DNA of 12,323 nt from an uncultured Ruminococcus sp. (GTDB lineage: Bacteria > Bacillota > Clostridia > Oscillospirales > CAG-272), in assembly GCA_902783705.1 (NCBI GenBank), contig CACZSA010000077.1, forward strand, positions 1 through 12,323, written 5' to 3'. Shown here in pieces: positions 6,516 to 12,323 of this stretch (positions are counted from its first letter, which is position 1; every line of letters begins with the position of its first letter). The notes under the pieces are model-generated. The model was not told where the DNA came from, ran no database searches, and saw only the letters and a program-made list of their open reading frames with translations. The position numbers were made by a program, and so were the translations under genes.

Positions 6516-6544
6516 ATTATAGCGCAGGACGCCGGCGGAGTCAA
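6516..6544 (-). promoter_or_regulatory. sigma-A-type promoter of the XRE regulator gene
   Basis: On the minus strand, TTGACT (6539-6544) is separated by exactly 17 bases from TATAAT (6516-6521). Transcription should begin near 6509 and give a leader of about 35 bases before the ATG at 6474. Both hexamers are at or near consensus, so this should be a strong promoter unless repressed. Confidence 0.85.
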
Positions 6545-6547
6545 TGA

Positions 6548-6574
6548 CCGATTGGTTGTTTCGTTTTCAATCGG
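6548..6574. repeat. CCGATTG inverted repeat, candidate operator
   Basis: CCGATTG (6548-6554) and CAATCGG (6568-6574) form 7-base arms 13 bases apart, immediately upstream of the -35 box of the XRE promoter. A third CCGATTG (6687-6693) overlaps the -35 box of guaB. Such spacing would suit a dimeric HTH protein, perhaps the adjacent XRE regulator. Binding is inference only. Confidence 0.4.
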
Positions 6575-6690
6575 ATGTTGAGGCGTCGCCGGGTCCAGCG
6601 GCAGGAAGACCGCGGGCGGCATCAACCCTTCTCGCCGCGGATTTCAAAAATCCCCCAATTGCGGCGGCGAAACTTTGTGCTCTTTCCCGA

Positions 6691-6719
6691 TTGACTTTGC
6701 GGCGTATATCCAGTATAAT
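6691..6719 (+). promoter_or_regulatory. sigma-A-type promoter of guaB
   Basis: TTGACT (6691-6696), a 17-base spacer and TATAAT (6714-6719). The transcript should begin near 6726, leaving a leader of about 80 bases before the guaB ATG at 6805. The same hexamer pair and spacing occur in the XRE and P-loop kinase promoters of this window. Confidence 0.88.
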
Positions 6720-6729
6720 AACAAAAATA

Positions 6730-6749
6730 CTCATCGTTCGCGCGATGAG
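6730..6749 (+). promoter_or_regulatory. hairpin at the 5' end of the guaB leader
   Basis: CTCATCG (6730-6736) and CGATGAG (6743-6749) pair perfectly over 7 bp around loop TTCGCG. It starts about 4 bases after the predicted transcript start, where hairpins commonly protect mRNA from 5'-dependent decay. It has no T tail and is not a terminator. Confidence 0.5.
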
Positions 6750-6804
6750 CGGCTGATTCACATCTCTGCGCTGAATTATATTGAAGAAAGGGTTGGTATC
6801 CCAG

Positions 6805-8283
6805 ATGTCGAACAACGTGATCTCGAACAAAATCGCTTACGAAGGCCTGACTTTTGACGACGTCCTTCTCATCCCCCAGAAGAGCGAAGTGCTCCCGAGC
6901 ACCGTCTCCCTCAAGACCCGCCTGACGAACAAAATCACGCTCAACATCCCGCTGATGAGCGCGGCGATGGATACCGTCACCGAATACGAAATGGCGATCG
7001 CCATGGCGCGCGAGGGCGGAATCGGCGTCATCCACAAGAACATGCCCATCGAGGCCCAGTGCGACCAGGTGGAGCGCGTCAAGAGAAGTGAAAACGGCGT
7101 CATCACGAATCCTTTCTTCCTCCATCCCGAGAACTACGTCTACGAAGCGGACGAGCTCATGGGCAAATACAAGATCTCCGGCGTGCCGATCTGCGACCAC
7201 GAAGGACACCTCGTCGGCATCATCACCAACCGCGACCTCCGCTTCATGACCGACTTCAACGTGAAGATCGACGACGTCATGACGAAGGAAAACCTCATCA
7301 CCGTTCCGGTCGGCACGACGCTCGAGCAGGCGCGCGACATCCTCCGCCGCCACAAGATCGAGAAGCTCCCGATCGTCGACGGCGACTTCAAGCTCCGCGG
7401 GCTCATCACCATCAAGGATATCGAAAAAGCGGACCAGTACCCGAACTCCGCGAAGGACGCGCAGGGCCGCCTCCTCTGCGCCGCCGCCATCGGCGTGACA
7501 AAGGATGTCACCGACCGCGCGGGCGCTCTTCTTGCGGCAGGCGCGGACGCGCTCGTCCTCGACTCGGCGCACGGTCATTCCCAGAACATTCTGAACTGCA
7601 TCGACAAGGTCAAGTCCGCCTTCCCGGAATGCCAGCTCATCGCGGGCAATATCGCCACCGCGGAAGCCGCGCATGACCTCATCTCCGCAGGCGCGGACGC
7701 GATCAAGGTCGGTATCGGCCCCGGCTCCATCTGCACGACCCGCGTCGTCGCCGGCATCGGCGTTCCGCAGATCACCGCGGTCATGAACGCCTACTCCGAA
7801 GCGGCGGAAGCCGGGATCCCGGTCATCGCGGACGGCGGCATCAAGTACTCCGGCGACCTCCCGAAGGCCATCGCGGCGGGCGCGGACGTCATCATGGTCG
7901 GCTCCCTCCTCGCGGGCTGCGAAGAGGCTCCCGGCGAGAGTGAAATCTATCAGGGCCGCAAATTCAAGGTTTACCGCGGCATGGGTTCCCTCGCGGCGAT
8001 GGAAAAGGGCTCGAAGGACCGCTACTTCCAGGAAAACGCGCGCAAGCTCGTTCCGGAAGGCGTCGAGGGCCGCGTCCCGTTCAAGGGAAGACTCGCCGAC
8101 ACCGTGTTCCAGCTTATGGGCGGTCTCCGCTCCGGTATGGGCTACTGCGGCGCGCCGACGATCGAGGATCTGAAGGTCACCGGACGCTTCGTGAAGATGT
8201 CCGGCAACGGTCTGAGAGAATCCCACCCGCACGATATCTCCATCACGAAGGAAGCACCGAACTACTCCGTCTCGATCCAGTAA
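6805..8283 (+). CDS. guaB: inosine-5'-monophosphate dehydrogenase GuaB
   Basis: GuaB oxidises IMP to XMP with NAD+, the rate-limiting step of guanine nucleotide synthesis; it works in the cytoplasm as a tetramer. The 492-residue protein is full length. The N-terminal LTFDDVLLIPQKSEVLP is the family hallmark. A CBS-domain pair occupies roughly residues 95-205 (including KISGVPICDHEGHLVGIITNRDLRF and KLPIVDGDFKLRGLITIKDIEKA). The catalytic loop GIGPGSICTTR places the active-site cysteine at residue 310, and RGMGSLAAM and the mobile-flap region RYFQENARKLVPEGVEGRV follow. ATG 6805 is chosen over in-frame TTG codons at 6781 and 6793 because it gives the conserved N-terminus; AAAGGG (6787-6792) is its binding site at a rather long 12 bases. 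It has its own promoter and terminator and so is probably monocistronic. Confidence 0.98.
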   Translation: MSNNVISNKIAYEGLTFDDVLLIPQKSEVLPSTVSLKTRLTNKITLNIPLMSAAMDTVTEYEMAIAMAREGGIGVIHKNMPIEAQCDQVERVKRSENGVITNPFFLHPENYVYEADELMGKYKISGVPICDHEGHLVGIITNRDLRFMTDFNVKIDDVMTKENLITVPVGTTLEQARDILRRHKIEKLPIVDGDFKLRGLITIKDIEKADQYPNSAKDAQGRLLCAAAIGVTKDVTDRAGALLAAGADALVLDSAHGHSQNILNCIDKVKSAFPECQLIAGNIATAEAAHDLISAGADAIKVGIGPGSICTTRVVAGIGVPQITAVMNAYSEAAEAGIPVIADGGIKYSGDLPKAIAAGADVIMVGSLLAGCEEAPGESEIYQGRKFKVYRGMGSLAAMEKGSKDRYFQENARKLVPEGVEGRVPFKGRLADTVFQLMGGLRSGMGYCGAPTIEDLKVTGRFVKMSGNGLRESHPHDISITKEAPNYSVSIQ

Positions 8284-8311
8284 CGGAATTGTACATACAG
8301 CAGGCAGAATT

Positions 8312-8346
8312 AAAAGAGATCCGGTTTTCAGGGCCGGATCTCTTTT
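8312..8346. terminator. bidirectional terminator between guaB and udg
   Basis: AAAAGAGATCCGG (8312-8324) pairs with CCGGATCTCTTTT (8334-8346) as a perfect 13-bp stem with a 9-base loop. The T run is in the 3' arm on the + strand and the A run gives a T run on the minus strand, so it can end both guaB and the minus-strand glycosylase gene, which stops at 8352. Confidence 0.92.
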
Positions 8347-8351
8347 GCTGT

Positions 8352-8918
8352 TCAGGTGGACTCTGCGGCTTCGAGCTGCCGGAGGGTGTCGCGGATCGCT
8401 TTCATGTCGCGGTACATGTCCTCCTTCTTCGATGCGTCGCGCAGGAGCGCCGAGGGGTGATAGACGGCGGTGAGGAGGAACGCGCCCTTCTTCACCATCT
8501 GCCCGTGCTCCTTTGTGATCCGGTAGTCCGGGTGGATCAGGCGCATGGCGGAGATCCTCCCAAGGCAGACGATCATCTTCGGGCGGATCAGCTTCACCTG
8601 CTCGCGGAGGTGCCCGATGCAGGCGTCCTGCTCCTCGGGCAGCGGATCGCGGTTGCGGGGCGGACGGCATTTGAGGATATTCGCGATATAGACCTCGTCC
8701 CGCGCGATGCCGACGGCCTCGAGGTATTTGTCGAGGAGCTGTCCCGCCGCGCCGACGAACGGGATCCCGGTTTTGTCCTCCTGCTCGCCCGGGGCCTCCC
8801 CGACGAACATCAGCGACGCCGTGCGGCTGCCCGTGCCGAACACAAGATTCGTCCTGGTCTGCCAGAGCGCGCATCCCTGACACGCCGCGCACCGCGCTTC
8901 GAGTTCACTCCACTCCAT
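8352..8918 (-). CDS. udg: family 4 uracil-DNA glycosylase ([4Fe-4S])
   Basis: This 188-residue enzyme removes uracil from DNA as the first step of base excision repair. The family 4 iron-sulfur ligands are all in place: C13 and C16 near the N-terminus and C84 and C100 around KCRPPRNRDPLPEEQDAC. The active-site motif GEAPGEQEDKTGIPFVG (40-56) and the late motif HPSALLRD are typical, which separates it from family 1 Ung. The ATG at 8918 has a GGAGG-rich binding site (around 8927-8934, minus strand) at 8 bases. It begins inside the last codons of the upstream P-loop gene, overlapping it by 14 bases, so the two are probably translated in a coupled way from one transcript that starts at the promoter at 9504-9532. 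Some relatives are annotated as phage SPO1 DNA polymerase-related proteins. Confidence 0.96.
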   Translation of the reverse strand: MEWSELEARCAACQGCALWQTRTNLVFGTGSRTASLMFVGEAPGEQEDKTGIPFVGAAGQLLDKYLEAVGIARDEVYIANILKCRPPRNRDPLPEEQDACIGHLREQVKLIRPKMIVCLGRISAMRLIHPDYRITKEHGQMVKKGAFLLTAVYHPSALLRDASKKEDMYRDMKAIRDTLRQLEAAEST

Positions 8919-9453
8919 GCTTTTGCTCCTCCTCCCCGCTCTCCGCGAGCGATCTGAGATACCGGTCCGCCTGACGCCGCGTGCGGAAGACGATCACCCG
9001 CACATCGGGATGTTCGTCGAGCATCCGGCGGACAGCGGGGCGTTTCTTTCGGTTCATCGTCAGGGCATACCGGATGAATGCCAGCCGTTTCCGGTCGAGC
9101 GTCTCCCGGCAATTCCCGCCCATGTCGTCCCGCGTTCTTCCACGGCTCCCGAGGATCCGCCGGATTACGCTGCACGCGCAGACGACGCCGGGCAGATCGA
9201 ACCAGAACACCGTGTCCGCGCGCTCGAGCCGCATGGGGATCGTGCGTCCGTAGTTGCCGTCGATGATCCACCGCTCGCACGCGACGACCTGTGCGAGCTG
9301 AGCGTCAAATTCCTCGCGCGGAACCTTTTCCCAATCGCCCCGCCAGCCAAGGACGTCGAGGTGAGTGAGCGGGAGATTCGTGATTGCCGCCAGCTTTTTC
9401 GCGAAGGTGGTCTTTCCCGCGCCGCATCCGCCGATCACAAGCACCCGATTCAT
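8905..9453 (-). CDS. P-loop nucleotide kinase-like protein (FlaR / adenylate kinase-related)
   Basis: This 182-residue protein has a Walker A motif GGCGAGKTT at residues 8-16 right after a short first strand, MNRVLVI. It resembles the family annotated as FlaR or 'DNA topology modulation protein', which looks like an adenylate or shikimate kinase; true function in this family is not well established. Other family features are LPLTHLDVLGWRGDWEKVPREEF, WIIDGNYGRTIPMRLERADTVFWFDLP and a basic region with R-rich motifs. Two adjacent ATG codons (9456 and 9453) are possible; 9453 is preferred as AAGGGGG (9459-9465) lies 5 bases ahead. The upstream extension to 9495 lacks a binding site. It is the first gene of a two-gene transcript with the glycosylase gene, which it overlaps. 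Confidence 0.88.
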   Translation of the reverse strand: MNRVLVIGGCGAGKTTFAKKLAAITNLPLTHLDVLGWRGDWEKVPREEFDAQLAQVVACERWIIDGNYGRTIPMRLERADTVFWFDLPGVVCACSVIRRILGSRGRTRDDMGGNCRETLDRKRLAFIRYALTMNRKKRPAVRRMLDEHPDVRVIVFRTRRQADRYLRSLAESGEEEQKHGVE

Positions 9454-9463
9454 CATTTCCCCC

Positions 9464-9492
9464 TTGCATTCCCCGCCGAAGAATGGTATAAT
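9464..9492 (+). promoter_or_regulatory. extended -10 promoter of the GH76-like lipoprotein gene
   Basis: TTGCAT (9464-9469), 17 bases, then TATAAT (9487-9492), preceded by TG one base upstream (TGGTATAAT), an extended -10. The transcript should start near 9499, giving a leader of about 36 bases with GGAG (9525-9528) six bases before ATG 9535. It faces the minus-strand promoter 9504-9532, and the two start points nearly coincide. Confidence 0.7.
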
Positions 9493-9503
9493 CAACCAGG
9501 TAT

Positions 9504-9532
9504 ATTATAACGGATTTTTGAATCGGAGTCAA
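9504..9532 (-). promoter_or_regulatory. sigma-A-type promoter of the P-loop kinase / udg transcript
   Basis: On the minus strand, TTGACT (9527-9532), 17 bases, TATAAT (9504-9509). Transcription should start near 9497 and run leftward through the opposing promoter at 9464-9492. Its -35 box overlaps the last base before, and lies within, the ribosome binding region of the lipoprotein gene. Confidence 0.85.
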
Positions 9533-9534
9533 CC

Positions 9535-11160
9535 ATGAACCGCAAAATCGTGCGCAAAACCGCGCTTCTCCTCGCCGTCCTGCTCCTCGCCTCCGGCTGC
9601 TCGACGACGAGTGCCCCTGAAAACGACGTCACGCCCCCGCCGGAGACGAACGCCGCGGAGCCGAATGAACTGCAAGCCCCCGTCATCGAACCTGCCGCCG
9701 ATGAACTGCCCGAAGCGGAGGAACCGGAAATCACCCCGGATGAAGAAGTCACCCCGGAGCCTGAGCCGGAACACGAACCGGATGTACCGCAGGAGCCCGA
9801 TCCGGAGCCTGCCCTGCCCGCACGCCTGACATACACCGACGAGGCGATCCACGCAGAAAACCTCGAGCGCGCGATCGAATACGCAAAGACGATCCATGAC
9901 CTCTACTGGAACAGCGAGACGCTGCTCTCCTCGCTCACGCCGCAGGGAGGGACGCCGCATCTCTGGCCCTACACCGAACAGGCCGGGATGGTCAACGGCC
10001 TCCTGCTCGCCCTGCCCGCGGACCATCCGGACCGGGCATTCTTCGAGACCTATCTCCGCGAACTGATGGAGGGCTTCCGCCGCTACCGGATCAAGCGGGT
10101 GAAGATGACGGGAAATGAAACGTGGAACCGGGAGGACAATGTGATCGCCCCGTACGGAGAATGTACCGGGGAGGCCTCCTACGCGCTCTATTCCTCCTCG
10201 CGCATGGACAAGCGCATGGACGCCGCCATCGTCACGCCGGACGCCGTCTACTTCGACGACAACGTGTGGGTGGCGAAGGAATTCTACTACGCCTACGTCA
10301 ATCTCGGAGACATGGTCTACCTGAACGAGGCCGTGAACATCATGAACTGGATCCTCGGGGAGGGCTACGAGCCGACAGAAGGGCTGAACGGGATCTACTG
10401 GAAGTGGTCTTCGAAGTTCCGCTTTGACAGCGGGGATTACAGCGATTCGAACCACGCATCGCTCAACGCCTGTTCGACCGCTTCCTCCTGCATGGTGATC
10501 GCGCACCTCGCCGAGGCCATGCGGGGAACGCCGCTCGAAGGGCTCCGCGCGGACTACCTCGACAAGGCGGAGAAGATCTTCCGCTTCTGCACCGAGGTCT
10601 ACGTCGACCGCGGGACGAAATGCCTCTACGACAAGGTCTTCCTGAAAAAGGGCTTCGTGCGGCAGACCGAGCGGACCAAGCAGATTCAGAAAACGGACAC
10701 GGCGCAGTACGCCTACAACACGGGGACCTATCTCGAGGCCGCCGCGCTTCTGTACGAGATCGCGCTCGCAGACGGAAGAGGTGAGGACGCGCAGGGCTAT
10801 CTCGACGCGGGGCTCGCCTCGGCGAAGGGCGCGGACAAGAAGTTCGGCGACCGGACCGTGAAGAAGGGCGAATATTCGTACCCGTCGCACAGCTGGTTCA
10901 CGTCGTTCCTCGTTTCGGGCTTCGCCGCCCTTGCCGCGCATGACGAGGGATGCTTTGAGTATCTCGAGCACATGCGCTCCTCGCTCAATTACGCCTGGGC
11001 GAACAATCGCGCGGACGACGGTCTCGTCTGCCCCTCGTGGATCAAGGGGTGGAGCCGCTACACGAACAACAGCCCGACCAGTGAGGACAACCCGCGCCAG
11101 ATCCTGCTGCAGTCCGCGAACGCGCATTGCTACGCGATGATGGCGAAGGTGTTCGAATAA
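9535..11160 (+). CDS. GH76-like glycoside hydrolase lipoprotein
   Basis: This 541-residue protein is exported and lipid-anchored. The signal peptide has a basic start (NRKIVRK), a hydrophobic core and a lipobox LASG-C at Cys22. Residues about 28-95 form a proline- and glutamate-rich linker (for example PEPEPEHEPDVPQEPDPEP) that holds the catalytic part away from the membrane. The domain from about residue 105 to the end resembles family 76 glycoside hydrolases (alpha-1,6-mannanases): LWPYTEQAGMVNGLL, the paired catalytic aspartates D241-D242 in YFDDNVWVA, GIYWKW and YAYNTGTYLEAAALLYE. It probably cleaves alpha-linked mannan or a related wall glycan at the cell surface. It starts with GGAG at 6 bases and has its own promoter. 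No transporter or partner enzyme is next to it. The fold assignment is fairly sure; the substrate is not. Confidence 0.87.
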   Translation: MNRKIVRKTALLLAVLLLASGCSTTSAPENDVTPPPETNAAEPNELQAPVIEPAADELPEAEEPEITPDEEVTPEPEPEHEPDVPQEPDPEPALPARLTYTDEAIHAENLERAIEYAKTIHDLYWNSETLLSSLTPQGGTPHLWPYTEQAGMVNGLLLALPADHPDRAFFETYLRELMEGFRRYRIKRVKMTGNETWNREDNVIAPYGECTGEASYALYSSSRMDKRMDAAIVTPDAVYFDDNVWVAKEFYYAYVNLGDMVYLNEAVNIMNWILGEGYEPTEGLNGIYWKWSSKFRFDSGDYSDSNHASLNACSTASSCMVIAHLAEAMRGTPLEGLRADYLDKAEKIFRFCTEVYVDRGTKCLYDKVFLKKGFVRQTERTKQIQKTDTAQYAYNTGTYLEAAALLYEIALADGRGEDAQGYLDAGLASAKGADKKFGDRTVKKGEYSYPSHSWFTSFLVSGFAALAAHDEGCFEYLEHMRSSLNYAWANNRADDGLVCPSWIKGWSRYTNNSPTSEDNPRQILLQSANAHCYAMMAKVFE

Positions 11161-11185
11161 GCCCGGCGGGCAGGAATCCATGACA

Positions 11186-11233
11186 AAACGGTCGTGAAGC
11201 TGTGGGAACGCACAGCCGCGCGGCCGTTTCTTT
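11186..11233 (+). terminator. terminator after the GH76-like gene
   Basis: AAACGGTCG (11186-11194) pairs with CGGCCGTTT (11221-11229) with one G-U pair, and an inner stem GCTGTG/CACAGC (11199-11204 with 11211-11216) sits inside. The tail TTTCTTT is only a modest T run, so termination may be incomplete and some transcript may reach cwlD. Confidence 0.7.
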
Positions 11234-11291
11234 CGGTTCTGAAATCAAAGATCCGCTCCGTCCCGCCGTTCTTCCGCGCAGGGGTTGTGCA

Positions 11292-11297
11292 TATACT
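11292..11297 (+). promoter_or_regulatory. possible -10 box ahead of cwlD
   Basis: TATACT matches the -10 consensus at five of six positions, but no matching -35 box is found at 16-18 bases upstream. The longer form CATATACT (11290-11297) is somewhat like the -10 box of the mother-cell sigma factor SigE. A gene after a terminator needs a promoter, and this is the best candidate I see. Confidence 0.3.
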
Positions 11298-11312
11298 CCT
11301 CCAAAAAGGAGG
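11298..11312 (+). promoter_or_regulatory. hairpin masking the cwlD ribosome binding site
   Basis: CCTCC (11298-11302) faces GGAGG (11308-11312) across an AAAAA loop, so the Shine-Dalgarno core of cwlD can be paired within its own leader. ATG 11319 begins 6 bases after GGAGG. It is a short stem and may be chance. Confidence 0.45.
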
Positions 11313-11318
11313 CTCGCC

Positions 11319-12071
11319 ATGTACAAATCCCCATCCATCCGTCTGCTCGCGCAGTATTCCCTCGTCGCCGTCCTGCTCGCGTCGGGGTGTTTTCTTCTCG
11401 GACGCGCCGCGCTTCTCCGGGTGAACATGCCCGCGGTCCCGGCGGTCTCGGATGCGTCACCCGAACGCGAGCCGGAAAAGCCCCTGCTCGTGATCGACCC
11501 GGGACACGGCGGGGAGGACGGCGGCGCGTCTGTTTCCTCGGCGCTCGAGAAGGACCTCAACCTCGCCGTCAGCGAAAAAATCGCCGATCTCTGTTCTCTC
11601 TTCGGCGTCCCGGCGGTCATGACCCGGACCGAGGATGTCCTGCTTTACGATCTGTACCACGATCTCGAGGACTACCGCGGGAAGCAGAAGACCTTCGATC
11701 TGCGCAACCGCCTGCGCTTCGCCGAGGAGTCGGGCGCCGCGGTGTTTTTGTCCGTGCACATGAATCAGTTCCCGCAGTCGAGGTGCCGCGGGATGCAGGT
11801 TTATTATTCGCCGAACACGGACGCCTCGGAGGAGCTCGCCGCCCGCATCCGCGTCTCCGGACGTCTCCGGCTCGATCCGGAAAACGAGCGCGAAATCAAG
11901 CGGGCGACCGACGCGATCTACCTGCTGCGCCGCATCCGGATCCCGGCGGTCCTCGTCGAATGCGGATTCCTCTCAAATCCCGACGAGCGCGCGCTCCTGC
12001 GGGATCCGGCCTACGAGCGGCGGATCGCCATAGCGGTGACGATTCCCCTCCTCGAATTCCTTGCGCAATGA
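11319..12071 (+). CDS. cwlD: N-acetylmuramoyl-L-alanine amidase, CwlD-like (Amidase_3)
   Basis: This 250-residue zinc amidase cuts the bond between N-acetylmuramic acid and L-alanine. In sporeformers CwlD does this in the cortex to allow muramic delta-lactam formation. The zinc ligands and catalytic residues are visible: H63 in IDPGHGG, E77 in LEKDLNL, H147 in LSVHMN and E214 in VLVECGFLSNPDE. LRNRLRFAEESGAAVFLSVHMN and DAIYLLRRIRIPAVLVECG follow the CwlD order, and the length is close to the usual 237. Residues 9-33 are a hydrophobic membrane anchor. That anchor contains LLASGC at 19-24, which resembles a lipobox. ATG 11319 has AAAAAGGAGG (11303-11312) at 6 bases. It is followed by a strong terminator and probably forms its own unit. 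A role in ordinary cell-wall turnover remains possible. Confidence 0.88.
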   Translation: MYKSPSIRLLAQYSLVAVLLASGCFLLGRAALLRVNMPAVPAVSDASPEREPEKPLLVIDPGHGGEDGGASVSSALEKDLNLAVSEKIADLCSLFGVPAVMTRTEDVLLYDLYHDLEDYRGKQKTFDLRNRLRFAEESGAAVFLSVHMNQFPQSRCRGMQVYYSPNTDASEELAARIRVSGRLRLDPENEREIKRATDAIYLLRRIRIPAVLVECGFLSNPDERALLRDPAYERRIAIAVTIPLLEFLAQ

Positions 12072-12096
12072 AAAAGACAGGCCGGACCTGTCTTTT
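12072..12096. terminator. bidirectional terminator after cwlD
   Basis: AAAAGACAGG (12072-12081) and CCTGTCTTTT (12087-12096) form a perfect 10-bp stem with loop CCGGA. The cwlD stop codon overlaps its first A. The A run before the stem gives five T on the minus strand, so it also serves the hydrolase gene ending at 12118. Confidence 0.92.
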
Positions 12097-12117
12097 GGAT
12101 GGATTCGATTTCAGGGC

Positions 12118-12323
12118 TCAGAGAAGCGCATCCATGATCGTTCTCTCGTACTCAGCGCCCATCTCCTCGCCGAGGTCGCAGTGATCGCGGTCCGGGACGG
12201 GGATGCAGGTGACCGGGGCGAATTTCGAGAGCTCCTCGACGAAGCGGTCGGAGTGCATCTCCTTGTTCACCGCGCGGTCCGCCGTGCAGTGGAAGATCGT
12301 GTAGGGAATCTTCGGCATCTCGC
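12118..12323 (-). CDS. alpha/beta hydrolase, C-terminal part only
   Basis: Only the last 67 or so codons are in the window; the frame stays open at its right edge, so the true start lies outside. The visible segment is the end of an alpha/beta hydrolase: IPYTIFHCTADRAVNKEMHSDRFVEEL has the usual place of the catalytic aspartate (TAD), and VPDRDHCDLGEEM has the catalytic histidine (DHCD). Both precede the end by the usual distances. The nucleophile serine is not in view, so the substrate class (dienelactone hydrolase, esterase or peptidase-like) cannot be told. The gene converges on cwlD and shares its terminator. An internal Met at 12318 should not be taken as the start. Confidence 0.82.
   Translation of the reverse strand, partial: EMPKIPYTIFHCTADRAVNKEMHSDRFVEELSKFAPVTCIPVPDRDHCDLGEEMGAEYERTIMDALL

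Larger units (their letters stand above)
6475..6804. other. 330-base divergent regulatory region between the XRE gene and guaB
   Basis: No gene is seen here. It holds the XRE promoter (minus, 6516-6544), an 8-bp palindrome CACCGGTG (6501-6508) at the predicted XRE transcript start, a CCGATTG inverted repeat (6548-6574), a stretch from about 6577 to 6680 in which I see nothing distinct, the guaB promoter (6691-6719), and a hairpin in the guaB leader (6730-6749). I recognised no purine riboswitch. Confidence 0.7.

Noticed and set aside
6475..6804. Purine (guanine) riboswitch ahead of guaB
   Set aside because: The leader of about 80 bases lacks the three-way junction and conserved loop bases of the purine class, and no terminator lies before guaB.
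6622..8892. A 756-codon open frame on the minus strand across guaB and udg
   Set aside because: It lies antisense to guaB and runs out of frame through udg, and encodes a low-complexity, R/D/V-rich sequence. Such frames arise from the strong GC bias at third codon positions.
1892..11179. The 12-mer GGGCAGGAATCC occurs just after two stop codons (1892-1903 and 11168-11179)
   Set aside because: In 12 kb several repeated 12-mers are expected by chance, and only the first copy forms a hairpin.
9529..11181. A 550-codon minus-strand frame opposite the GH76-like gene
   Set aside because: It is a shadow of the lipoprotein gene: no ribosome binding site, no recognisable domain, and a composition typical of antisense frames in GC-rich DNA.

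Overview
The window looks like a piece of a GC-rich, anaerobic, probably spore-forming Clostridia-type Firmicute, possibly from the gut. The evidence is a clostridial 2[4Fe-4S] ferredoxin, the Firmicutes-style pairing of a YabB-like tRNA methyltransferase with rsmI, strong AGGAGG-type ribosome binding sites, U-tailed hairpin terminators, clear TTGACT-N17-TATAAT promoters and a CwlD-like cortex amidase. No species can be named from the sequence alone.

Layout. 1-220: the end of a ferredoxin gene and its terminator. 242-3241: four + strand genes (YabB-like tRNA methyltransferase, rsmI, a small membrane protein of unknown function, and a sugar phosphate isomerase/epimerase-like TIM barrel). 3288-3869: a compact cassette in which a small AT-richer DUF559 nuclease gene sits between two inverted copies of a structured repeat. 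3912-5258: a cytoplasmic formylglycine-type sulfatase, which may once have followed the isomerase gene directly. 5320-6474 (minus): an XRE-type regulator with a long TPR-like C-terminal part. 6475-6804: a 330-base divergent regulatory region. 6805-8283: guaB. 8352-9453 (minus): a P-loop kinase-like gene overlapping a downstream family-4 uracil-DNA glycosylase gene. 9535-11160: a GH76-like lipoprotein. 11319-12071: the CwlD-like amidase. 12118-12323 (minus): the C-terminal end of an alpha/beta hydrolase.

How the genes relate. Most are housekeeping: translation fidelity (tRNA and rRNA methylation), guanine nucleotide synthesis, uracil repair and cell wall/spore cortex. The isomerase-like gene and the sulfatase suggest intracellular handling of a sulfated sugar; the GH76-like lipoprotein suggests glycan attack at the cell surface, but it is not linked to them in an operon. 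Convergent gene ends at 5269, 8312 and 12072 share hairpins that can stop transcription from both sides.

The most unusual item is the inverted-repeat DUF559 cassette. The two repeats match at 37 of 38 aligned core positions, yet differ in a spacer that forms a different perfect hairpin in each copy. This suggests a structure-recognised, possibly mobile unit. Other items worth a look are two oppositely directed promoters with overlapping start points at 9464-9532, a hairpin that pairs the cwlD ribosome binding site with an upstream CCTCC, and a repeated CCGATTG motif between the XRE gene and guaB.
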